From assembly GCF_910591885.1 (NCBI RefSeq), contig NC_063278.1, positions 5,863,501-5,927,500 on the forward strand: DNA of 64,000 nt, given 5' to 3'. The translations under genes were made by a program, and so were the position numbers. Positions 53,319-64,000 of this stretch are shown piece after piece (positions within the stretch are counted from its first letter, which is position 1; every line of letters starts with the position of its first letter). The notes beneath the pieces were generated by a model. That model searched no databases and was not told where the DNA came from. It saw only the letters and a list, made by a program, of their open reading frames with translations. The DNA is from Bombus terrestris. Taxonomy: Eukaryota > Arthropoda > Insecta > Hymenoptera > Apidae.

Positions 53319-55440
53319 GGTGACGTTCGTCGATTTTCGTGGCGCGTCGCACGATTTATGCCTCCGATCAACGGGTTTCCTTCGAACGTCCAGGACGGAA
53401 GGTAGTTCCGCGATCGAAATGCTCGTCCTTCGATCGTCTTGGCCGATATTCTACGCGATTCCAACGAATCTTCGACACACTTCTTATTTTCAAATTTGCT
53501 TGGTATTTTTTTTTTTTTTTTTTAACTGTGAGTTGTTGAAGAAAAGGGGGAGGTGAGGACTACGCTGGAAGGAAGACGGTTCCTTCGAGCAGAATCAAAG
53601 TAAATTCGTCAACACCTTCTGTCCTCCTCCCCCTCACCTCCGCCCCGCGGTGTTGCTTCGTTGAAACGAGTCCATCCGACGTTTCACCTGTTTCCACCTT
53701 GAACAACTTTTCACTTCCTTCCTCTGTTCCTCGAGTCTTTCGATCCTGGTCGATCGACCCTCGCGATAAACCCCCCTTTTGAATCACTCTTTCTTTTTTT
53801 CCTCTTTTCCTCTCCGTTAAATTTATTCTCGATTATCTCGAATATATTCTCGTTGAAGATTTTCTGTTCTATTTACCGTCCGATCGTCTGGTGCACCTGG
53901 CCGCGACGACGACGGAACTGACAGTCGGCCGGGACGCACTTCTTCGTCAACTAATGTTCGTCCTCATCGTGTTCCTCGGCTGGCGTTCAGCGCGGCGCGT
54001 TCGCGAGAAACGACACACGTCGCGGCGCACATATATGCGATCACACAGACGTGGAACGAACAGAGCACGAACCAAGGTGTTTAATCGCGATCGACACTTC
54101 GGGGAAAACAGAAGCAAAAACCTGGAGACTTTCTGTCGCGCACAGGTGCTTCGCCGGCACCGTCGCGATTCACTGTCGATTCCAGTCAGCCGAATTTTTC
54201 CCAGAAAACTGGCACCGTCGCAGGAATTTCACCTCGTGGAAGTTATATCTCTGGTAAACAGAGTCACCGCAACAGTGTCGCGGCCAGCTGTGGCCCGTCG
54301 CGCGTTGTCCAATAGTCACACGCTATCACTAATTATACCAACAATCCCATCCTTCTTCTGTTGTCATTCACCTCTCTTTTCCTCTTCACCTTTCCTCTCA
54401 CCGAAATATTATAAGAGTATCGGAACAATCAGAAGCAAAACCGATATGAAACAAACAAAACAAGTGCGCCTTAAGATCAACGTAACTGTCGCTCCTTCGA
54501 CTGACGTAACACGCTTCACACACATTGGTCCTCCTCCTTCTCGGTCTCTTCTTTCTTATTCTTACAATGGGCTCTAAAAAGCGCGCCAGACGACACACGC
54601 GTATTTCAACTGAATTTTCATCGGCTTCGGTAACATCTTCCTGTAACTATCACGAAGATCGTAATACAAAACACTCTGCTGTTGCTGGTCTCACGTCCTT
54701 CCGGTTTGAAACATGTACAAGACGAACAACAACGTGCTATTCCTTTCTGGACGGTTCGTCAAACGCGTGTCCTTCTGGTCGGCGTACTTTTGGACGTTCT
54801 CGACGAGGTTCTTGCCGACGAGGTTGTCTCGGCGTGTGGGCTGACGCGCGGATGTCGAATGCCTGATGCCGGCGTGGACCAGAGCGACGATGGTCCAGCA
54901 TGGGTCGTATCTCTGAGTGGACTGTGCCGGACGGTGCGCCTAGTCGTGCCGTGCGGGACCTGATGTCTCGGGCACTGTGCTCACTTCGGACGCGCTCGGT
55001 TCGCCTCGGCGCCGAGACCGGACACCCCACGCGCTCTCGGGGTAGTTTTCACCCCCGTGGTGGGGGTAACACGGCTCCCCCTCTTTGTCGTTCCTCACTG
55101 GCCGTGCACGAGTCTCTCGCTCGCCCGATCACTCTCTCTGTCTGGCGACCGGCATCTGTTCTCTCTCCACTCTGTACACTCTCTCTCGTGTGTTCTCCCT
55201 TCTCTCGCAAGCGTGCAAGTTACACGCGCGCACTAGACTGGTGTGTATACTCGTGCGCGTACCATAGCCTCGTCTCTGTCCGCTACGCGTCGCTCCTTCT
55301 CCAAGCTGCCGTTCCCCGTGTCCGCCTCGAAATCGTTCGTCTCTGTCCCGATCGAGACGACTGACTCGCGCGCGACCCGACTCGACAGTCTCGCGACGGG
55401 ACGCGGGATCGCGCGGATACGCATCGTTTCGCAGGGTTGA
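53319..55440 (-). promoter_or_regulatory. GC/CpG-rich block: presumed BCL11 promoter and 5' UTR
   Basis: Directly upstream of the candidate first exon, base composition becomes strongly GC- and CpG-rich compared with the flanks, most of all at 53880-54330 and 54680-55440. On the minus strand it contains repeated GAGAGAG motifs (plus-strand CTCTCTC near 55130-55200), typical of GAGA-factor-bound, paused developmental promoters. A small GC-rich hairpin (ACCCCC and GGGGGT, near 55050-55070) is present. Long open frames here run in several frames at once and are composition effects. No transcription start can be fixed. Confidence 0.45.
53506..53523. repeat. Poly-T run (18 T)
   Basis: T18 about 190 bp upstream of the candidate BCL11 start codon (minus-strand sense: an A18 tract), within the presumed promoter/5' UTR block. 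Confidence 0.9.
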
Positions 55441-58400
55441 CTTTCTTTCTTTGTTTTTTTGCCCATTGGAACGTTGATTCTTAAAATACATTATTGACGG
55501 AAGATGTGTATCGATGTTTTAAATTTTTTATATGTTGACGACAGAACACGTGGATCGACGTTTTCTAGTTTATTTGATATGACATACGTATTTGCCAAAA
55601 ATGTACGGGAACCGGGTTAACATTTATGTTGCGATATACCGTTAACAATATGTTGGAAGCGCAGACTCCTTTGCTTTCATTGGCCCTTTCTATTGGAAGT
55701 TTGGTTTGAGGTGAAAATTGCAAAAGCAAGTTGGAGGGTTTGCAGCAATAAGGACGTGCTTTTAATATGAAGATCATGGACAATAAACGTGATTGGCTCG
55801 TTTTTCTAGATTTTCATTGTTTTAGTACCGTTTAATTTTAAACGAACCTCGAGTTGGTTTTTAGTTATTAACACGATTTACTGTCAAATGCAACTGCTTC
55901 GTTATTGCAACCTGCTTTTTCAATTGATTTCAGACGTTTCTTCGCTAGCCACTAAACTATGGTTACCGTGGATGTGTGAACACTGTCGTACTGTCATTTT
56001 GAGAGATTGAGAACATTTGAACATGCAATGTAACGACCCTCGTAAAAATCTACATGAACAGAAAAATAACTTATAGAGAAGCAGTTCGAAAATTCAGTAC
56101 ATTGGCAACAATGTACTAAATGTTTTGAAGCTAAACGCGCGCTTCTTTCATAGTCCTCAAAATTCTCAGTATATCTGTCACAATGAAATTTTAAAATTTA
56201 CAAAATTGTAGTTGATCGATTTGGCCTCTGAGAAACTCGTGTTTAAGCGTTTTAGAACCGCATTGATCAACTTCATAGATTAAAAAATACAAAAAAGTAG
56301 AGATGTTGCAAATACTATTTTTTATATTTATCTTAGAATCGTTCACCATCATTATACCGTGATTTATTTCGTCCTGCTGTGACAAACGAACTTGTGCAGC
56401 TAAGTCGTTTTTTCCTTCGGAATTAAATATTAATTATATATGTACTTCTAATGAAATTAAGTAAATGATAAAAATGTAGTTGATCAGAGTCTGGCTTCTG
56501 AAAAGCTCCTTTGATTGTTGCGACATATTCATTAAAATTTTAGTTCGTCAGAAAACGCGTGCACAGTGACCAAAGATTTAGTCGGTAAGAAACGATGCGA
56601 TTAACACTGGCCAGGCGTTTAAATTACCAGAGTAATTTCCACGCGTGTTAATGCCGGCCTGGAGAGGTGCCAGGCTTTTGTTGACGGTTGGTGTCACATT
56701 TGTTATGCTCACGTTACCTGCGCTAAATTTCACAGCCACATTTTCACAGTAGGTATCCTTCTAACAGCATCCTTACCCTTAAGTTGTATCTTTTTGTTCA
56801 AGTTCCTCATTTTTCTTTCTTCCGTCTCTTTCTTTTAAGGTGGATGAAACGATTCGTTGACACGATTCAATCGCCGGCATTGTGCAACAGTTGGAGTTTG
56901 TAAGTTCGATACGACACGGAATACCAAACTGATTTCCACGCATGCATTATAAAGTGGGTAATAAAAGTTTCGAGGCGCGGTTGGTTTCGTTGGTTCGTCC
57001 GCAACTAGACGTTAAATACGAGCGCGGTAACATGATTCTTTATATTTGATCGTTTCCACTAATAAGATATTATCGATGGAAATTATCGAATAACAAATAT
57101 ACTGTTTTTGTATGTTGTTCAATTTGTAGAATATGATCTTGTATTCTGGGATATTTACATTCGTTTTAATATTATGTGATCAAATTAGTCGATGTGGTTA
57201 TGGAAGTTAAAGAAACCTATTGGCTAAAACTCTATATAAAGGCAATATGACGAGGAAAAACGTAATAGATCCATTTTTATTATATTTCTGATTTCGAGAT
57301 TATTTGCCACCTGTTATCATCAATGATCTAAAAAATGAATTTTATAAGGGGCAAGTAATAAATATACATGATGCTTTATAAAAACACTAAGACACAAGAG
57401 GTAAGTAACATATAACGGTTATGACAATTGATATATTCAAGTAGGAGAATGAAATAGCTATATACATCATTTCAAACCTAAACAGACAAATGTCATATTT
57501 ATAATATGAGTGTAGGAAAATGTAGCGCTAGTAAGTTTAGTAACGGTATGATTTGTTTCAATATCGTTCACGTCAACACAAAATCAAGTAGGATGCTCCG
57601 TCAGTCTATATGCATACAGTCGTCATTCGTCACTAGCTACTCTCGTTATAACGGTACGCTCTTTTTCACGCTGACCACGCTCCTTGACAATGCTGACAAT
57701 ACTCACCCCTCAACGCCTCACTGACGGCTACCGCTCATATCATGACTCCGGTATACCTGGCACGCCCATGTTCCACAGACCCATGGTCGCACATATTCCA
57801 AAGACGTGGATGACCCATGGTCAACTGGACCTTAATTACCCAGGGTTAGCCACCTACCTCAGCAAGTAAGATGTTTTACAAATGTATTTAAGACATCTCA
57901 ATGATCTTCTATTGTGGTCAAAATATCAACACTTTTATTTTGGTCATTTGAAATCCATAAAATTCATTACTCATATACTGACTAAATATCCGCAAAAATA
58001 TCGAAAATACCATGCTCCGTTCGAATTGTAAAAATTCTTTCGGAATCCTGGAAGAAATTTAACGATCGGGCAATCGCTTCTACAGGCAATCGCGGGAACA
58101 ATGTTCGAGTCGTATCCATCAGTCAGCCGCGAACGTTACAGATCCGCGTCGCGATTACCGATGCACGTTGGTCCCCTTCGAACTTCCCGTAAACACGTAT
58201 ACACAGCTTCAAGTCGCAGAGAAAGTGGAGTAGACGAGTGTACGCAAGGAGGTACCTGCTCTCTCACATTAATTATTCCGTGACTAAACCCTTCATCCGC
58301 GGTGGGATCGATACCAGCGACGCGGATCTTTCGACGGGATTATTCGTCCAAGGATCGAGATCCTTGCGATGGAAAGACAGTCTGGAAAAGGATAGAGTAA

Positions 58401-61400
58401 CGGAACGATATTAAAGATAGAAGCAGATAGAACGAGATTGTCTGGATTTTAATGCTGAATTGATAATTGAAATGGGAAGATGTCCGATGAAATTGCGATT
58501 AACGTTATGATTTTATAGTTGCTCGCATATTAATATTAGAGGGATACGTTGTTATTATGAGTATGAAAGATTTGATCGAATGGGCTTTTTTCTTTTTAAT
58601 TACGTTTAATTAGAAAAACCTGAAACATCCATTTGCAAAAGGATACGTTCATCGCTTCGAATCAGTACCTATGGGTTATACTTTGGTGGCGCCCTTTAAT
58701 TTGAAGCGGACGCTTTTTCTGCTTTCCTTCGGGTTAGAAACGAGGAAAGGGCAAGGAAATGTGCGTCGAAAATATTTCCCAGGCTTAGGGGCTATCCTGG
58801 TCGGCGGAGGATCTGAAGTGACTTTTAACTAACCCGAGAAATTATCTGTTGCGGGCTTCTGCGACAGACTCCCGGGGTCCTGGACAGTGTCCCGGGACAT
58901 AGATATCTGTCCGAGATACCTCTAGTGATCTGTATTTGGGTGTACTGCCTGAATCGTGGGCTGTATATTCGTTCAGAATGTTTGAAACATTTTATGAATA
59001 TGATGGATTTTTAGATGTAATTGATTTGATTTTCATACTGGTGATTAATTTCTTTATTAGTCGTTCGAGCTTAATTTAGTTGACTTGAACTTTGAGGTAT
59101 TATAAATTCGACGTTTATGATGATTCGTTCGATTTATAAATTTTCAATAATTCGCAAATTAAAAATCCACCTCCTATCGACCGATACCGATCGCATCTGG
59201 CAGCCAATCCACGATCGCTCGATCTTAATACGTAGAAGATCCCGGAGACCGCGATACTATCATAAATTTCCAGCATATTGCACCACTTCCTGCTCCGAGA
59301 CAGCGTTTTCTCACCCAACAAATCCCAAAAGTCATCCTCCTACATCGTTCAGCCATTAAACGCGAACCTGCTCGAAACATCAACTTTCACAAGAAGAAGA
59401 AGAAGATGTAAAATCACGTGCCCAGCTAATTTTTTTGTTTATGCCTTCGCGTAACAATTTCATCGATCATTTATGTTGTCGATAGCGATTGCGTCCGAAG
59501 AATTTCGATTCTGTATACGAGTCTCTCGCCATTTCGAAACCACATTGATCAATTTCATAAACTACAAAGTAGAAGAGAAAGATGGTGATGTTACAAAGGC
59601 AATTTCTGTTTATTTTAAAATTTACTGTTCTTTATATCATCTTCCTGCAATAAATAAATCGATAGAAGCAAACCGTTTATTTCTTAAGAACTAAAAATTA
59701 ATCGTGCAGGTACTTCCAATATGTAATGAAACTGGGAAATTATGGAAAGTCGATTGGTCTGCACCTTCTAAGTGGCTTTTATTTATCGGTTTGGGTCCTC
59801 TTAGTTGGAACTCGGTTAAAATGTCGGCGAATTTACAAGCGCGCGGCTATCCGGCTCGCCTCGTATTTATTGCAGTGCCAGATAGATCGTATCGTCTATT
59901 CGGAATGCATAAGTTATCAAGCCTGTTTATTACGGACGTGCACGCTATATAGCGCGGGCCAGGTCTGCGCCAGGAGAAATTCCAAGTGCATCATCCTCGC
60001 GTGTGTTATCCCTAGAAAACGCAGCGATCCGTTGACCCGTGTGAAACTCCCACATTCATTACCAGCGAAGGGGCACTGTGTTTCAAACGTCCACAGGTAC
60101 AGACAATTTTTCCGCCGCCGTCTAACCCGTGGGTTTCTATGATTCCCCGCCACAGGAAGAGGTCTTATACGGTCACTTTGCCTCTGTCGTTCCTCGCCGC
60201 TGCGACACATTACATTGTATGTATGGCAGACAGTATTTTGTGTTAGATCATCTTTATAGGTTCTGTTGTTCTTTCCACTACCTATACTCAATTAAATATC
60301 GTTCTCCGTCCGATAAAATTACATTGTTTCTCATTGAGAAAGAGAGATCCTTTAAATTAAAAGTCTCGAATCTAATAAATAAGAATGTGATATTTAGTTC
60401 TATTTTCAAGCGAAGAAAGCGGTTTACTTCGGAAGAGGATTACGGAAATTCTCTGCACTACGTATGATTTTTCATTGATATAATAGAAGATAAAATTATT
60501 GCAATAGATTTTGCCTGTGTATTACTTGAGTTTGAAGCGCGTGAGTAGCTAAACAGGTAAGAAATGGATGCACGCTGTAATTAAAGCTGGGGAAACCGGG
60601 GAATCGTTCGGTCTTTGACCCGTAGAAAGAGTTTAGTTTTCAGAAGGAGTGGAGGTAAAAGTATAATCTTGCTACCGATGGATAAGTAGCTTGGAAATGA
60701 ATTGAATAAAATACTGTTTTTATATTATAGAATATCATTATCTACGACTGTTGTATAATTGTTTAAGAGTATCATATTTACCACAGCTATAGCTTATCAT
60801 TAGCATTTTACTAATTTAGTTCAATTTAACCAATTATTAAGATATAAAATGCCGTAAGCTGTCATTATAGAACTGCCTATAGCGTGAATGATGGATATTA
60901 AATTATTTACAAGTAAAATTGTTGAAATTATTTATTCAACTTTTTCATTTAGTCATACAAAATATTCAGTATTAATTTACGAATAACATAAGAAAGTTAG
61001 AATTGAGTTTTAGATCTCTATGATGCAGAGGATTAGTCTACTTAAGATATACACGCACAATACTAGATTTTACATAAAGAAATAAGATAACTGATCGTAA
61101 ATGTATTAACACTAATTGACATTCCCCTACAAAATAAGAAACGTTCAGCAGTATAGTTTTCTACGTAGAAGCTAATTGAGTTGCCTCCGCTCGATTACCC
61201 GACGAAGCGATTTCAACAATGCACAAAATTCATGACAGTCATGTAAGAACTTATCCGCTCGATTTCTTTATTTCATACGTTATACGAGGCTCGAGAGCAG
61301 TGCCGCTTGCGCCATGTGTGGACACGTGTGCCATTTAGCAGCACGGCCGCCTAGTTAAGTCAAACAGCAGGCCGCGATAACGTGGAATCAAGAATACGTC

Positions 61401-64000
61401 TCATGATCGCCGTACAATTTACAACGTGCAGTAACCCACTTGCAGCGCACTCCGATTCTCTTCTAACAAAAAATATAGTGACCGAACGATTCAAAATGAA
61501 ACGAGAGGATTTAGCTTGATTGTGATGATATTGATGTTGATATATATACAAATATAAATAGGGAAATCTGTGGGAAAATGGTAACAACGAATATTTGTAA
61601 AAAGATGATATAAGAATATGAAACGATACGTAAGCGTTCTATTTGATTAGAAGATTTTGTTATCAATTTCCAAATAGCATTTATTCAGAAATAGTATTCT
61701 ACCTCAATTTTATCTTTGTCGACCTGACGTTAGGGTTCACTCACATTTTGTTTTCTCTCGCACGAAGTTCCAGATTTCCATTACGAGTCATTGATTCTGC
61801 ACATCATTAATGCACGAGTGATAATTCGCTTCTAGAAGGAGAAACGATGATTTCTATTATTTGTTGAGCACCATAAGATTCCGTTAATTGTATCTGGAAT
61901 CACTGGATTCACGATTGGTCATCTACGATTGATCATCAAATGCATACACGATCCTCTCAGGAACTATAGACTATTGAACTCTACGTTATATAAATTTCTC
62001 CATTCCATCATTTGAATATACGTTTAGCATTCAACTTTCCTAAAAATAAATGATTTATTTCCATAATTTCGTTTCAAGGCTATCAAAAAATAAAATCTGT
62101 AATGCCATCAATTTCTTCCACTCCTCAATCGATGCAGTTGATCGATGTGTCTTTTAAACAACTCACATCATGCTTTATAATATCCTTGCGTCATTACCAC
62201 GGCAAAAGAGTTAAGTGTCATTATTCTTTACCCTTCTGGCTGCTGAAAAATACGAAACGTCTCATCGTGAGCGTCAAATCTTCACTTCCGACAGATGCGT
62301 TCAAGCATCCGTAGGCAAACTTTTCATAGGCAGGGAGGATTAAAGCAGGAGGGTCCTCTGGTTCTCGCGTTAATTTCGGACACCCGTTACAGGGCGTCGA
62401 GCGTCCAAAGGGTGAAAAAACGCCGCGTGGACCATCTTGGTGACGATGCCCGGCACATCTTTCTCCTTCTATCTTTTTTCTCTTTCTCTCTCCTTTCCCC
62501 TGGCCTAACAACGCATCCTGTTCGGGGTTTTAAAGATTATTTTTACTTCGGGACAAAAAAGATCTGTCTGGCGACTCGGCGACGTGCACATGTGCCTCGC
62601 CACGACGACCAAGACGACGACGAAGGAGGACGAATGTTTCGGTGAAGCTTTTCGTTCGTCCAGCTCTTCGTGGGAGTTTATCGTTCCCTCTCTGTCTTTC
62701 TTCGTCGTCATACGTCCTCCAGCGTCCGTCGTAAAACGTGGACGGGCAAAGAGGGACGCGTGGAGGAGCACAAGATAAAAGCAAACGCGTCCCCAAAGCG
62801 TCTGCGCGTCGCGTTGGTATATCGGTGACCAGAGATGGTCAAGAGGTCGCTTGAAACCGCACTGCAGGCTTCCTGTTTGCCGCTTGCCATGTAAAGGAAA
62901 TCTGTACAAAACCGTAAATCAAAATAAAATCGTCGCGTATCATGCTCATCTTCGTAACTAATTCAAAATTTGCCGGCCACTTGGTAATTGATTTTCATTA
63001 TGTCAAACCGTTTGTCCATAGATTGTACAATATATAACGCTATAGTATATTGTTAAATTTCTTCTATTCTCAAGCGTCTCAATTTTATTCTCGACGCTTC
63101 TCAAATATGTATTATAGCGTTTTAGTAAATACTAGGTAAATTTTGCTAAAATTAAATGTTATGGTGTAGTGTCACCTTAATCTGTCGTGGTTTCCAAAGC
63201 GAAATATATACAGTCAATATGTTAATTTAATAAACTTTTTAATGAATGCAATCTAAACATTGCAATCTTGATAACGTAATTTGTATCGTAATTCAACAAG
63301 TTGCAAACCTACGGTATTACCTACACATATGATTTCGTATGAGTTTCTCATATGTTAGATATCAATGGCCTCTGATTGATAAGAAAATCGTTTGAACTAT
63401 GTTTTGGTCCGAGTACCTAATCTCTCGCAGGTGCAAAGGGAGTTCGTTATACGTCCAAAGAGGTTCGCTTTCCGGTGCGCTTACCTTTGATATCGCTGCG
63501 GTAAGTTTACTCGGACATCTTCGTCGACACTGCTCTTATTGTGGTATGTAGTTCCGCTTCTGATAAGGGTTTCTTGAAAGCTACAGGCGCGCCTGTTGGT
63601 ATTATAGTGGAGTTAGTGGAGCGAGTGTTAAGGATTTCTCTTGGTTCAGAAGAGAAGTTTTCGGGGGTAGAAGTTGGTAAGTATTTTACATGATAAAGAA
63701 TTTATAATAGTAAGAACAGGAAATATTGAATTATTGTCAGCTTTGGTCTATTCCGATTTAATTTCTAATTTATCACATTTTGATGTTGCTCGTATAAATA
63801 CCTGATATAACTTTCGAAGAGAAATTTTTATATAATCTAGTTAATGCGATTTTAGACGATTTGGCAAAGAGATATTCGGAGAATTTTATATTTATAATAA
63901 TACGAATACGTCTGAAGATACTAATATAGAGTATTTAATAAATTTTTCAAACATTCCAAAACCTCTACCGCTCTAAAACAGTCACATTCTAAACCAGTAG
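55441..64000. other. Upstream region; no gene recognised
   Basis: Mostly AT-rich noncoding DNA upstream of the presumed BCL11 promoter. GC-richer islands at about 57480-57880, 58040-58330, 59700-60140, 61260-61460, 62300-62900 and 63420-63680 may be enhancers or unannotated exons. Open frames in them are short and without known domains. Confidence 0.6.
63431..63676 (+). other. Possible plus-strand noncoding or 5' UTR exon
   Basis: The interval starts after an acceptor-like CTCTCGCAG (ends 63430) and ends at a strong donor, TTG|GTAAGTAT (63676/63677). There is an internal donor-like GCG|GTAAGT at 63500. All three frames contain stops across the full interval, so it would be untranslated or the promoter-proximal exon of a gene beyond the window. 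The minus strand also carries a good donor, AAAG|GTAAGC, near 63480. Evidence is splice-like signals only. Confidence 0.2.

Noticed and set aside
53891..54577. 228-codon plus-strand open frame
   Set aside because: It lies in a GC/CpG-rich block where several frames are open at once. The composition is Arg/Ser-rich with no domain, so it is best explained by few AT-rich stop codons.
54900..55364. 154-codon plus-strand open frame and its minus-strand overlaps
   Set aside because: Overlapping open frames on both strands in the most GC-rich part of the window; no domain seen.
1..64000. tRNA, rRNA, CRISPR or known miRNA genes
   Set aside because: I looked for tRNA T-arm motifs and for the mature sequences of well-known insect miRNAs by eye and found none. 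This is not an exhaustive search. No spaced repeat array of CRISPR type is present, as expected for animal DNA.

Overview
This is an animal nuclear window, very likely from an insect and most probably a bee or close hymenopteran. It is AT-rich with local GC/CpG-rich islands, low gene density, very long introns and many microsatellites. I can support one protein-coding gene, on the minus strand. It is the insect orthologue of the vertebrate C2H2 zinc-finger factors BCL11A/BCL11B (Drosophila CG9650, chronophage). Most other open frames in the window look like chance frames in GC-rich patches.

Gene layout (minus strand, so 5' is at the high coordinates). A short candidate first coding exon lies at 53282-53318 inside a GC/CpG-rich block (about 53000-55440) that is a plausible promoter and 5' UTR region. 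Intron 1 spans 27754-53281. The second coding exon, 27301-27753, carries the N-terminal C2HC finger. Intron 2 spans 12527-27300. The large last coding exon, 10383-12526, carries six further fingers. Splice phases agree at both junctions (phase 1 each) and, if the first exon is right, the protein is 877 residues. Below 10383 lies an AT-rich region that probably holds the 3' UTR, then noncoding DNA to position 1. Above 55440 I recognise no gene. There are GC-richer islands at 57480-57880, 59700-60140, 62300-62900 and 63420-63680, the last with splice-like signals on the plus strand.

Non-genic structure. The most striking item is at 44435-44645 in intron 1: a perfect 56-bp inverted repeat around a 40-nt loop, followed at once by a second exact copy of that loop in its own 11-bp inverted repeat. 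The arrangement fits serial template switching, and the intron transcript would fold into a long perfect hairpin. A second clear item is a short retroposon-like insertion at 12897-13058 in intron 2, with a structured GC-rich body, an A-rich tail and flanking direct repeats. There are also several tandem repeats, microsatellites and small palindromes.

One protein factor is described here, so there is no pathway to reconstruct. BCL11 proteins are DNA-binding, mostly repressive regulators of neuronal and other cell fates. This insect copy shows a PEDLS motif (CtBP-type), acidic and low-complexity stretches, and a divergent internal finger pair.
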